From: CAZBDU01 sp964490725
Lineage (GTDB): Bacteria > Spirochaetota > Spirochaetia > SZUA-6 > DRHE01
Reading direction: 5' to 3'
Length of the DNA: 56,487 nt
NCBI GenBank assembly: GCA_964490725.1
Contig: CAZBDU010000030.1
Span: 1-56,487 of the forward strand
Part shown: piece after piece, positions 44,008 through 51,880 of the stretch
Position numbering within the stretch: position 1 is the stretch's first letter
Layout of the letters: each line of letters opens with the position of its first letter
Translations under genes and position numbers: made by a program
The notes under the pieces: generated by a model
Database searches by the model: none
The model's input: only the letters and a program-made list of their open reading frames with translations
What the model was told of the DNA's origin: nothing

Positions 44008-44015
44008 CGCGCACC

Positions 44016-44044
44016 AGAATAGGGAAAGGGAGGGCAAAAATCAA
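44016..44044 (-). promoter_or_regulatory. Promoter of the MinD-like gene
   Basis: On the minus strand, TTGATT (44039-44044) and TATTCT (44016-44021) are 17 bases apart. Only eight bases separate TATTCT from the ATG, implying a leaderless or nearly leaderless transcript. Confidence 0.65.
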
Positions 44045-44055
44045 GAGCAGCCTCC

Positions 44056-44152
44056 CCGCCGGCCCGACGCCCCCGCCGGCCCGACGCCCCGGGACTGCCC
44101 GGGCGCCGCGGCGCCCGGGCGAATTGACGGCGCCGGGCATTTGCGGATACCA
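44056..44152. repeat. 17-base tandem repeat, 24-base perfect palindrome and candidate promoter
   Basis: Two copies of a 17-base unit ccgccggcccgacgccc (44056-44072, 44073-44089), then a perfect 24-base GC palindrome centred between 44108 and 44109 (44097-44120). Immediately right, TTGACG (44124-44129) with a weak GATACC about 16 bases on could drive the flavodoxin-like gene, so the palindrome would sit just upstream of its -35. It could be an operator or an RNA hairpin; nothing else decides it. Confidence 0.6.
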
Positions 44153-44173
44153 TCCCCAGCAGGGGGGACGCGG

Positions 44174-44611
44174 ATGTATCGAGCCGCCGTCATCTATGCT
44201 CCGGAGGAGGACAGGGTGAGGACCGTCGCGCAGGCGGCGGCCGCGGCCCTCGACGCCCGGGGCGTGAGGGTGACACTGAAGGAAGCCGTGAATGCCGGAA
44301 TCCCGGACCTCACCGCTTCCGACCTGATCTTCCTGGGCTGCTGCTCCGACGATGTCGGTCCCATTCATCACGAATTCGCGGAGATGGTCCGGGCCCTGTC
44401 CGGCGTCAACCTGGCCGGCCGCGTGGCCGGGGTCTTCGGCGTAGACAGCCCGCAGACCCCCCGGGCGTTCCGCGAGGCGCTGCGGGACAGCGAGGTCACC
44501 CTGGAGGGGGGCGCGGAGCTGGCGGTGCAGGGCCCCGCCGATCCGGCCCGGATCGCCGCCTGGGCCGACGGATTGACATCACGACTGGAGGAGCTGCTGA
44601 ATGGCCGCTGA
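44174..44611 (+). CDS. Flavodoxin-fold protein of unknown function
   Basis: A 145-residue protein with flavodoxin-like alternation of strands and helices (YRAAVIYAPEEDRVRTVAQA, then ASDLIFLGCCSDDVGPIHHE, GRVAGVFGVDSPQTPRAF). The phosphate loop TxTxN of flavodoxins is not conserved, so FMN binding is doubtful. It overlaps the adenine phosphoribosyltransferase gene by 11 bases and probably is co-transcribed with it. GGGGGG lies 7 bases before the ATG. Function unknown. Confidence 0.6.
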   Translation: MYRAAVIYAPEEDRVRTVAQAAAAALDARGVRVTLKEAVNAGIPDLTASDLIFLGCCSDDVGPIHHEFAEMVRALSGVNLAGRVAGVFGVDSPQTPRAFREALRDSEVTLEGGAELAVQGPADPARIAAWADGLTSRLEELLNGR

Positions 44612-45134
44612 CTACGATCTGGATCGCGCGATCCGCAAGGTGCCGGATTTTCCCAAGCCCGGCGTCCTCTTCTACGACGTGACCAGCATTCTCACCAACC
44701 CCGAGGCATTCTGCCACTGCGTGGACCGGATGCTCGAGCTGTACGGAGAGTCGGGCATCAACGGCATCGCCGCGGTGGAGTCGCGGGGATTCGTGTTCGC
44801 GGCGCCGGTGGCCTGCAGGCTGCGGATACCCCTCATCCTGATGCGCAAGAAAGGCAAGCTTCCGGGACAGACCTTTTCGGTGCGCTTCGCTCTGGAGTAC
44901 GGCCAGGACGAGCTGGAGGTGCACAGGGCGGACGTGCCGCGGGGGGGGAACGTGCTGCTGGTGGACGACCTGATCGCCACCGGCGGGACGCTCAAGGCCG
45001 CCTGCAGCCTGCTGGAGAAAGGGGGAGCCCGCGTGGCGGGGATCTTCGCCGTGATCGGGCTCCCGTTCCTGAACTTCCGGGAGGTCCTGGCGGGCTACCC
45101 GGTGCGCACGCTGATCGAGTACCAGGGCGAATAG
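44601..45134 (+). CDS. apt: Adenine phosphoribosyltransferase
   Basis: A 177-residue enzyme of purine salvage that makes AMP from adenine and PRPP. Motifs: VPDFPKPGVLFYDVTSIL at the start, VESRGFVFAAPVACRL, and the PRPP-binding VLLVDDLIATGGTLKAA. Standard length (170-180). It starts at 44601 within the end of the flavodoxin-fold gene and ends 67 bases before the convergent hypE stop. Between them lies a GCCCCGGCCGGGGC palindrome (45154-45167) that could end transcription from either side, without a T run. Confidence 0.95.
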   Translation: MAADYDLDRAIRKVPDFPKPGVLFYDVTSILTNPEAFCHCVDRMLELYGESGINGIAAVESRGFVFAAPVACRLRIPLILMRKKGKLPGQTFSVRFALEYGQDELEVHRADVPRGGNVLLVDDLIATGGTLKAACSLLEKGGARVAGIFAVIGLPFLNFREVLAGYPVRTLIEYQGE

Positions 45135-45201
45135 GGGACAGCCCCGCATGCCGGCCCCGGCCGGGGCACCCGGGCGGCGCGTTCCGGGAAAGCGGGATGC
45201 C

Positions 45202-46218
45202 TCAGCAGATTCGCGGCAGGAGAAGCCCCCGCGGCATGTCCAGGATCCTGCGCCCCCCCACCTCGGTGCGCAGCACTACCCGGCCGGGATGCCCGGCAAC
45301 CGCGCTTCCCACCAGGGCGGCGGAGGTCCCCAGCGGCAGGGCGCGCACCAGCTCCAGCGCCTCCCCGGCCCGGGCGGCGCCCACCACCGCTACCAGCACC
45401 CCCTCGTTGGCGATCTCCAGGGGGCTCAGGCCAAGCAGGTCGGAGGCGGCGGCCACCACGGGTTCCACCGGGATCGAGCTCTCCTCCACCTCCAGCCCGC
45501 AGGGGGCGCCGGCCGCCAGCTCGTTCAGCACCGCTGCCAGGCCGCCGCGGGTGGCGTCGCGCATCACCTTCAGCTCCGCTCCGAGCCGGCCGAGAGCCGA
45601 GCAGAGGGGGAAAAGAGAGGCGCAATCCGAGCGCAGCTGGGAGGCGACCGGAAGGGCCTCCCGAGCAGCCAGCACCGCCAGGCCGTGGGCCCCCACCGGA
45701 GCAGAGACCAGCACCCTGTCCCCAGGGGCGATGCGGCCCGGCGTCAGGGGATGATCCATGACGATGGAGCCGACCCCGGCGGTGTTGACGAAGATTCCCC
45801 CGCCCTTGCCGGCGGGCACCACCTTCGTGTCGCCGGTGATCACGCGCACCCCGGCCTCGGAGCAGGCCCGTGCGGCGGACTCCAGCACCCGGTGCAGGTC
45901 CCGGATCGGGAAGCCCTCCTCCAGCACCAGGGCCAGGCTTAGAGCCTGCGGCACCGCGCCGCTCACCGCCAGGTCATTGCAGGTTCCGAACACGGCCAGC
46001 CTGCCGATGTCCCCCCCGGGGAAGAAAGGCGGGTCCACCACGTAGGTGTCCGTGGTCAGGCAGGAAAAGCCCTCCAGGCGAAACTGGCCCGCGTCTGCCA
46101 GCTCCGGGAACGCCTCTCCGCGGAAGTAGGGGTAGATCACCTCCTCGGTGAGCTCCCGCGCCAGCGCGCCGCCGCTGCCGTGCTCCAGCCGGATTTGTCC
46201 GGAGGGGGCGGGGCTCAC
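45202..46218 (-). CDS. hypE: Hydrogenase maturation protein HypE
   Basis: A 338-residue enzyme that dehydrates a C-terminal thiocarboxamide to thiocyanate, giving the CN ligands of [NiFe] hydrogenase. The essential C-terminal Cys is present in LLLPRIC, the HypE hallmark. The AIRS-like fold shows IRLEHGSGGALARELTEEV, TDTYVVDPPFFPGGDIGRLA, GTCNDLAVSGAVP and MRDATRGGLAAVLNE. The start is GTG at 46218, overlapping the hypD stop (GTGA); a longer reading upstream lies inside hypD. It ends the hypFCDE operon. Confidence 0.95.
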   Translation of the reverse strand: MSPAPSGQIRLEHGSGGALARELTEEVIYPYFRGEAFPELADAGQFRLEGFSCLTTDTYVVDPPFFPGGDIGRLAVFGTCNDLAVSGAVPQALSLALVLEEGFPIRDLHRVLESAARACSEAGVRVITGDTKVVPAGKGGGIFVNTAGVGSIVMDHPLTPGRIAPGDRVLVSAPVGAHGLAVLAAREALPVASQLRSDCASLFPLCSALGRLGAELKVMRDATRGGLAAVLNELAAGAPCGLEVEESSIPVEPVVAAASDLLGLSPLEIANEGVLVAVVGAARAGEALELVRALPLGTSAALVGSAVAGHPGRVVLRTEVGGRRILDMPRGLLLPRIC

Positions 46219-47336
46219 AGCCGCGCGTTCCCGTAGCGCAGGTGCGCCGCGCAGGAGCCCTCGGAGGAGACCATGCAAGGTCCCACGGGGCTATCCGGCG
46301 TGCAGCTGCGGGCAAACAGGGGACATTCTGAGGGCAGGAACCTGCCCTGCAGGACCTCGGCACAGCGGCATCCGGGTGGCTCCACGTTGCCCGCCTCGGG
46401 CAGGCCGAAGCGCCTGGCAGCATCCAGGGAGGCGAACTCGGGCCTCAGGCGCAGCCCGCTTTCCGGGATCCGTCCCAGCCCGCGCCAGAGAGCGTCCTCA
46501 GGCTCCAGCAGCCTCTCCATTATCTGTCGGGCCTTGCGGTTGCCTTCCGGGCGCACCGCCCGGGGATAGGCATTCTGCACCTGCTGCAGGCCCGAGGCGA
46601 GCTGCCGCAGGATCGCCGCGATGCCGAGCAGCATGTCTTCCGGCTCGAACCCGGCCACCACACCGGGTACCCCGCCGGGGAGCTCCAGGAGGCGGTAGGG
46701 GGCCAGCCCGATCACCACCGACACGTGCCCGGGCAGCAGGAAGGCGTCGAAGCTGCGCTGCGGGTGGGAAAGGAGCGCCTTCAGGGCAGGCGGAACGGTC
46801 TTGAAGGCCGGGTAGAGGAACAGGTTGGCCAGCCCGCGCTCTGCGGCCTTGAGAAAGACCGAGCAGACCGCCGGTGCGGTGGTCTCGAACCCGATTCCCA
46901 GGAAGACCACCGGTCCGGAGCTCTTCTGCGCCAGGCTGAGTGCCTCTGCGGGGGAGTACACCATCCGCACCCGCGCGGAGCCCAGATAGCGCGACAGGGA
47001 GCGCCCGCGGGAATCCGGCACCTTCAGCATGTCCCCGAAGGTGGCCACCGTGGCGCCGTGCTCCTCCACCAGGGCCAGTGCGTTGTCCAGGTAGCCGGCA
47101 GGAGTGACGCAGACCGGGCAGCCCGGCCCCGAGATCATACGCAGGCTCTCCGGTAGAAGGGAATGGAGCCCCGAACGCCGCAGGGCTACGGTGTGGGTTC
47201 CGCAGACCTCCATGATGCGGATGGGCCGCGCCAGCCTGCCGGCCAGGGCGTGTATCTCCGCCGCGAGCGCCCCGGCGCGGTCCGCGGTGCGGCGGGCTGG
47301 GGCGGGAACGGATGCGGCACGCTGATCCTGGGTCAC
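46215..47336 (-). CDS. hypD: Hydrogenase maturation protein HypD
   Basis: A 373-residue Fe-S protein that, with HypC, scaffolds assembly of the Fe(CN)2CO unit. Motifs: IMEVCGTHTVALRRSG, SGPGCPVCVTPAGYLD with catalytic Cys residues, GFETTAPAV, LPGHVSVVIG and GFEPEDML. The 4Fe-4S ligands lie in the second half: PPGCRCAEVLQGR, PSECPLFARSCTPDSPVGPC and MVSSEGSCAAHLRYG. The start is GTG at 47336, 6 bases from the hypC stop. All expected Cys residues are present. Confidence 0.95.
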   Translation of the reverse strand: MTQDQRAASVPAPARRTADRAGALAAEIHALAGRLARPIRIMEVCGTHTVALRRSGLHSLLPESLRMISGPGCPVCVTPAGYLDNALALVEEHGATVATFGDMLKVPDSRGRSLSRYLGSARVRMVYSPAEALSLAQKSSGPVVFLGIGFETTAPAVCSVFLKAAERGLANLFLYPAFKTVPPALKALLSHPQRSFDAFLLPGHVSVVIGLAPYRLLELPGGVPGVVAGFEPEDMLLGIAAILRQLASGLQQVQNAYPRAVRPEGNRKARQIMERLLEPEDALWRGLGRIPESGLRLRPEFASLDAARRFGLPEAGNVEPPGCRCAEVLQGRFLPSECPLFARSCTPDSPVGPCMVSSEGSCAAHLRYGNARL

Positions 47337-47342
47337 GACGCC

Positions 47343-47585
47343 TCAGCGGCCGCCGGAAGGGTCACCCCCGGCCTGGGCCAGCTCATCGAAGAGCCGCAGG
47401 CGCTCCTCCGCCTCCCCGGGGTCCACGGTCTCGATGGCGAAACCGGCGTGCACGATCGCGTAGTCTCCCACTCGAGGGTTCTCGAGGAGGGACACGTCGA
47501 CCTCTATCTCCAGCCCTTCCTGCCGGACCAGGGCCCTGCCCTCCGGCTGGAGGCTCACGATCTCCATCGGTACTGCCAGGCACAT
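47343..47585 (-). CDS. hypC: Hydrogenase maturation chaperone HypC
   Basis: An 80-residue chaperone. The N-terminus MCLAVPMEIVSL carries the essential Cys2 of HypC, which binds the iron precursor. The start at 47585 is fixed by GGGAGGACGT before the ATG; two earlier residues in frame do not fit the family. HypC brings the cofactor unit to the hydrogenase large subunit. It lies 19 bases after hypF and 6 before hypD. Confidence 0.95.
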   Translation of the reverse strand: MCLAVPMEIVSLQPEGRALVRQEGLEIEVDVSLLENPRVGDYAIVHAGFAIETVDPGEAEERLRLFDELAQAGGDPSGGR

Positions 47586-47604
47586 ACGTCCTCCCGGCCA
47601 CACT

Positions 47605-49938
47605 CTATCCGAAATCGCCCTGAAAATAAACCTGCCCCACCGCCAACCCTCCGTCCCCCGGCGGCAGGGCGAAGTGGGTGTAGGCCTCGAAGCCCTCGTC
47701 GCGCAGCGCCGGAAGGAGCAGGTCCAGAAGCAGGGTGTTCTGGAACACGCCGCCTGAGAGGGCGATGCGGCTCAGGCCGGTGCTTCGCCTGAGGAGCAGC
47801 GCCCCTTCCAGGGCCGCCCGGGCCACGGCGGCATGCACCCGCAGCGCCGCCGCGGACACCTCCTGCGGGCGTCCCGCCACGGCAGCGAGGTGCAGGAGAA
47901 GCGGGCGCAGGTCCAGGGCGAAGGGCTGTTCCCCCCGAGCCGGTTCCACCGGAGGCGGTTCCAGGGCGCTCAGCTCCGGAACGCGCCCGCCGTCAAGGAG
48001 GTGCCGCGCTGCGGCCCCCTCGAGGAGGATCGGCCCCTCCCCCTCGTAGGTCACTTCGCGCACCAGCCCCAACAGGGCGGAGGCGGCGTCCAGGAGACGC
48101 CCCAGCGAGGAGGTGAGAGCTGAGTTGATGCGCCGCTGGACCATCTGCCGTACCGTCTCCAGCTCGAGCGCCTCCATCCCCAGCGTCCGCAGAAAGAGGC
48201 GTTCCAGCGCCGGTTCGTCCAGGAGATCCTGCAACAGGGACAGGGCGATGCGCAGGGGGTGCAGCACGGCGGCCTCCCCGCCCGGCAGCAGGAAGGGACG
48301 GAAGCAGCCCAGCCGGGCGAACCCCCGGCGCGTGGCGTGCAGGAACTCTCCTCCCCAGACCGTGCCGTCCGTTCCGTAGCCGGTGCCGTCGAAGGCCAGA
48401 CCCAGGCTCTCCTCCAGCCCGTGCTCCGCCATCACGGAGAGCACGTGAGCGTGGTGGTGCTGGACGCCCACCCTGCGGGGTGCCGGCTGCTCCAGGGCCC
48501 AACGGGTGGAGTGGTAACCCGGGTGCAGGTCGTGGGCCAGCACCTGCGGCTCCACCGCGTAAAGCCTGAGGGCGGTCTCGATCTGGCGCTGGAAGTCGCG
48601 CAGGGTGAGGGCGTCCTCCAGGTCTCCCAGGTAGGGCGAGAGGGTGACGTCCCGTCCCTTTCCCAGGGCGGGGGCGCTCTTCAGGTCGCCTCCGGCCGCC
48701 AGGACCACCGCCGGGAGCTCCTGGTGCAGCGTGATCAGGCCGGGCACGTAGCCCCGGGAGCGCCGCAGGAACACCGGTGCGCCTCTAGAGGTGTGGCGAA
48801 GCACCGAATCATCGGTGCGGAAGAGGATGCGCCGGTCGTGGCAGAGGAACAGGTCCGCGCAGTCTCCCAGGCGCTGCAGCGCCTCGTCCGGGGAAGTGGC
48901 GATGGGCTCGTCCTTGCGGTTTCCGGAGGTCATGATCAGGTGCGCGTAGGGCACGGCCAGGCCTGGGAGCTGGAACAGCAGCAGGTGCAGGGGAGTGTAG
49001 GGGAGCATCACCCCCAGGGTGCCGGCGGCCGACACCCCGGAGAGATGCCCCGGCGCCCGGGAGCGGATGGGGGCGATCACGATGGGACTGGCCGGAACGG
49101 CCAGGGCCTGCTTCTGGGCCGGGGAGAGAAGGCACAGCCCGTCCGCCTCCTCCATGTCGCGCACCATGAGAGCGAAGGGCTTGCGCCGCCGGGCCTTCTC
49201 CCGTCGCAGCCGCTGCACCGCACCCGCACGGGAGGGATCCGCCGCCAGGTGGAAGCCGCCCACGCCCTGCACCGCCACCACGCCTCCGGCCGCCAGAGCC
49301 TCCACCGCCGCGCGCAGCGGGTCTCCCGGCAGCTCCGCGCCGTCGGGGCGGAGGGCGCGGAGGGTGGGCCCGCAGCGGGGGCAGGAGTTGGTCTGGGAGT
49401 GGAAACGGCGGTCCAGTGGATCCTGGTACTCCCGCAGGCACTCCGGGCACTGCGGAAAGTCCACCATGGAGGTGGTGTGCCGGTCGAAGGGCGTATCCTC
49501 CACGATCGAGTAGCGGGGGCCGCACTGCGTGCAGGTGATGAACGGGTAGAGGTAACGCCGGTCCCGCGGGTCGAAGAGCTCCCGCCGGCAGTCCGGGCAG
49601 ATGGCCAGGTCCGGAGGGATGGGGGGGAAGCTGTACTCGGTGGCCAGGCTCTCGACGATGCGGAAGGACCGCTCCCCGGCCACCGGAAGCGGCTCTTCCT
49701 CGGTGCGGTCTACCCGCGCGGCCGCCGGCAGCATCTCCCGCAGGCGGTCGGGGAAGCCACGTACCGCCGGCGCCGGTCCTTCCACCTCGGCCACGACCTC
49801 CGAGCGCTGGTTGCGTACGAAACCGGCCAGCCCCAGCGCCGAGGCGCAGCGGTACACCGCCGGGCGGAAACCGACCCCCTGGATGATGCCGCGGAAGGTG
49901 TAGCGGATGCGCACCTGCGGGTAGCTCACTGCTGCCAC
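47605..49938 (-). CDS. hypF: Carbamoyltransferase HypF
   Basis: A 777-residue enzyme that makes carbamoyl-AMP and transfers the carbamoyl group to HypE. Domains in order: acylphosphatase (RYTFRGIIQGVGFRPAVYRC, residues 10-90), two zinc-finger CxxC pairs (CPDCRRELF, CTQCGPRYS, CPECLREY, CPRCGPTLRAL, about 110-200), a YrdC-like part with AAGGVVAVQGVGGFHLAADP, and a Kae1-like part with HHHAHVLSVMAEHGLEESLG. GTG at 49938 (a later GTG at 49929 is also possible) follows almost directly after the -10. First gene of the hyp operon; HypA and HypB are not nearby. Confidence 0.94.
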   Translation of the reverse strand: MAAVSYPQVRIRYTFRGIIQGVGFRPAVYRCASALGLAGFVRNQRSEVVAEVEGPAPAVRGFPDRLREMLPAAARVDRTEEEPLPVAGERSFRIVESLATEYSFPPIPPDLAICPDCRRELFDPRDRRYLYPFITCTQCGPRYSIVEDTPFDRHTTSMVDFPQCPECLREYQDPLDRRFHSQTNSCPRCGPTLRALRPDGAELPGDPLRAAVEALAAGGVVAVQGVGGFHLAADPSRAGAVQRLRREKARRRKPFALMVRDMEEADGLCLLSPAQKQALAVPASPIVIAPIRSRAPGHLSGVSAAGTLGVMLPYTPLHLLLFQLPGLAVPYAHLIMTSGNRKDEPIATSPDEALQRLGDCADLFLCHDRRILFRTDDSVLRHTSRGAPVFLRRSRGYVPGLITLHQELPAVVLAAGGDLKSAPALGKGRDVTLSPYLGDLEDALTLRDFQRQIETALRLYAVEPQVLAHDLHPGYHSTRWALEQPAPRRVGVQHHHAHVLSVMAEHGLEESLGLAFDGTGYGTDGTVWGGEFLHATRRGFARLGCFRPFLLPGGEAAVLHPLRIALSLLQDLLDEPALERLFLRTLGMEALELETVRQMVQRRINSALTSSLGRLLDAASALLGLVREVTYEGEGPILLEGAAARHLLDGGRVPELSALEPPPVEPARGEQPFALDLRPLLLHLAAVAGRPQEVSAAALRVHAAVARAALEGALLLRRSTGLSRIALSGGVFQNTLLLDLLLPALRDEGFEAYTHFALPPGDGGLAVGQVYFQGDFG

Positions 49939-49967
49939 TTCTTAGCACCTGCGCTCACCCCGGTCAA
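49939..49967 (-). promoter_or_regulatory. Promoter abutting hypF
   Basis: On the minus strand, TTGACC (49962-49967) and TAAGAA (49939-49944) are 17 bases apart. The -10 touches the GTG at 49938, so the predicted transcript begins inside the first codons, near the alternative GTG at 49929. Either start would be leaderless or near-leaderless, and no ribosome site is visible. Confidence 0.5.
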
Positions 49968-49990
49968 GGCCTACGGGGGGCGCCGCCGCA

Positions 49991-50095
49991 GCTGCGGCAC
50001 TCGGACATCCCCCTGTTCGGCTGCGCCTCACAGGACTGCGCTGTCCTTCGGCCGCAGCCTGTTCATCCCTGGACGCTGCGGCACTCGGACATCCC
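49991..50095. repeat. Direct repeat pair with dyads between
   Basis: A 21-base sequence starting GCTGCGGCACTCGGACATCC occurs at 49991-50011 and again identically at 50075-50095. Between them lies AGGAC-TGCGCT-GTCCT (an inverted repeat, about 50032-50048) and other GC-rich partial matches. It lies in the 228-base region between hypF and the UPRTase-like gene, which has no coding capacity otherwise, and resembles a genome-wide palindromic intergenic element. Confidence 0.75.
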
Positions 50096-50104
50096 TGTCC
50101 TCGC

Positions 50105-50133
50105 TTGACGAAGGGGGGGCGCCTGGGTACAGT
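50105..50133 (+). promoter_or_regulatory. Promoter of the UPRTase-like gene
   Basis: TTGACG (50105-50110) and TACAGT (50128-50133) are 17 bases apart. The leader from about 50140 carries CAGGAG (50154-50159), 8 bases before the ATG at 50168. Confidence 0.72.
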
Positions 50134-50167
50134 TGGCGTGGTCATTCCCGCACCAGGAGCACACGCC

Positions 50168-51229
50168 ATGGCAAAGGTCGTCTTGCAGGCCGCCGATCTG
50201 GACGGCTATCTCACCGAACAGGACAAGCGGATCATCGCCGAGATGGACGGGCTGTTCGCCCAGGCGATGGAGGTGTTTGGCGGCCTGGAGAGCGGGGACA
50301 GGGCTCGGAGGCAGACGGCCCGGGACAAGCTCATCGATCTGTATAACCGCATGGGCGAGCGCATGCAGGAGATTTCCCGCGGGGAGCCCAAGATCCATGT
50401 GTACTCCTTCGAAACGCCCAGGGCCACCCACGGCGAGGCCTCCAGGCTGATCGCCAAGCTTCGCGACTTGCGCACGGAGAACCCCGAGTTCGTCTACTAC
50501 ATACAGCGTGCCTACGAGTTGTTGTTCAACCTGGCCTTTGCGGGCCCGGCACTGGAGAGAAAGAACTACATCTTCGTCGGCACGCCGGTGAGCGTGCCGG
50601 TGCAGAACTACGCGGTGCACAAGATTCCCGACATCGACGCTCAGGTGAGCAACGCCGTCATGTGCGTCATGCTGCGAGCGGCGCTGCTGCCCTCCATGAT
50701 CGTGTCCAAGGAGCTGCAGGAGTACTCCTCCAACAACTACATCACCCCCTTTGCCCTCTTTCGGGTCAGCCGCGACGACAGGCGGGAAGAGAGCAACATG
50801 GCCTACACGCTGGACCTGGACAAGTCCTACTTCTCCATGGAGGGGCTGGACGGCAAGGACCTGTTTTTTGCCGATCCCATGAATGCCACCGGGGGCAGCC
50901 TGGTTACCATCGTGAAGTACCTGCAGGATCAGGGGGTGCGCCCGCGTTCGGTCAAGTTCCTGAACGTGATTTCGGTGCTGAAAGGGTCGCTCCGCATCGT
51001 CCGGGCCATCGAGAACTCGGAGATCTACACGCTGTGGATGGACCCCAGCCTGAACAAGAAGGCCTACATCATGCCGGGGCTGGGCGACGCCGGCGACCGA
51101 ATCAACGGGGTGGACCTCGCCGAAAGGCCGCGCAACATCATCCAGCTGGTCGCCGACTACGGGGCGGGCATCGCCTCCCTGTACCGCGATCAGGTGCGCG
51201 AGATCGAAGAAACCGTGCTGGGGCTGTAG
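50168..51229 (+). CDS. Uracil phosphoribosyltransferase-like protein with extensions
   Basis: A 353-residue protein whose part from about residue 145 onward resembles uracil phosphoribosyltransferase. The PRPP-binding loop ADPMNATGGSLVTIVKYL is at about 236, and the uracil-recognition loop YIMPGLGDAGDRINGV is at about 300. VMLRAALLPS matches the conserved LRAG-type loop, but the Gly is replaced by Ala. UPRTase is about 208 residues; here an N-terminal extension of about 140 (LTEQDKRIIAEMDGLFAQAM, then EPKIHVYSFETPRATHGEAS) and a C-terminal tail of about 40 are added. It probably binds PRPP but may not make UMP. It precedes the membrane protein by 10 bases. Confidence 0.7.
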   Translation: MAKVVLQAADLDGYLTEQDKRIIAEMDGLFAQAMEVFGGLESGDRARRQTARDKLIDLYNRMGERMQEISRGEPKIHVYSFETPRATHGEASRLIAKLRDLRTENPEFVYYIQRAYELLFNLAFAGPALERKNYIFVGTPVSVPVQNYAVHKIPDIDAQVSNAVMCVMLRAALLPSMIVSKELQEYSSNNYITPFALFRVSRDDRREESNMAYTLDLDKSYFSMEGLDGKDLFFADPMNATGGSLVTIVKYLQDQGVRPRSVKFLNVISVLKGSLRIVRAIENSEIYTLWMDPSLNKKAYIMPGLGDAGDRINGVDLAERPRNIIQLVADYGAGIASLYRDQVREIEETVLGL

Positions 51230-51239
51230 GGACGTCGCG

Positions 51240-51872
51240 ATGACGGCTTTTGCCTTGGGCGGCGCACCGTTCTTCGCCCTGCTGGTCTTCGCGCTGTACC
51301 GGCTGCGCCGGCCGCACCGGGCCGAGCTCATGGGCCTGCGCCGGGAGTGGATCGTGGAGACCGCCAAGGGGCTGCTCTTCGCCATCCCCGCGGTCGTGGT
51401 GGGGTCGCTGCTCGCCGGCTGGGTGTCCATCTCCTACCGTCCCGTGCCGCTGTATCTCTATGTCCTGCTGGAGGACCACGCGGTGGGCTTCGTCTTCCTG
51501 GCGGGCTTCTTTCTGGCTTTCGGCGGGCAGCGAAGCTTTGTGCAGCTGGTGTCCTTCGCCTGCGGGTTCTTCTGGCTGATTCAGATCATCGAGATCGTCT
51601 CCGAGTTTGGGCGCTACGGCCCCTACGATCTGTTCCTCTTGCCTGCGCTGCGGCTGGGGACGGCTCTGTATCTGCCGCTGCTGTTCATCCGCTTCCGGGA
51701 ATGGTACGGGCTGCGGCGGGTGATATTTGCAGAGCTGATGGTGCTGGTTCCCCTGGCCGCCGCGGCTGTGTGTTATCTGTACCAGCGGTTCCTCACCGAG
51801 GCCGCCATCGGGGCTGCCGCGGCCTACCTGATGGGGGCACTGGTTTTCGCCGTGGTCGGAGAGGAGCACTGA
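51240..51872 (+). CDS. Integral membrane protein of unknown function
   Basis: A 210-residue protein with about six hydrophobic helices: GAPFFALLVFALYRL, then a basic loop, ETAKGLLFAIPAVVVGSLLA, LLEDHAVGFVFLAGFFLAF, LVSFACGFFWLIQIIEIVSE, and two near the end. Positively charged stretches lie between helices 1 and 2, implying a cytoplasmic loop. No known motif is recognised. It starts 10 bases after the UPRTase-like gene and is probably co-transcribed with it. Its stop faces the TetR gene stop 8 bases away. Confidence 0.7.
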   Translation: MTAFALGGAPFFALLVFALYRLRRPHRAELMGLRREWIVETAKGLLFAIPAVVVGSLLAGWVSISYRPVPLYLYVLLEDHAVGFVFLAGFFLAFGGQRSFVQLVSFACGFFWLIQIIEIVSEFGRYGPYDLFLLPALRLGTALYLPLLFIRFREWYGLRRVIFAELMVLVPLAAAAVCYLYQRFLTEAAIGAAAAYLMGALVFAVVGEEH

Positions 51873-51880
51873 GGCGGGCG

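Noticed and set aside
44097..44120. Rho-independent terminator
   Set aside because: No T run on either side, and both neighbouring genes begin rather than end at this region.
42440..44371. 643-residue minus-strand frame over tsaD and the MinD gene
   Set aside because: Wrong frame relative to the recognised ATPase and TsaD motifs; low-complexity composition.
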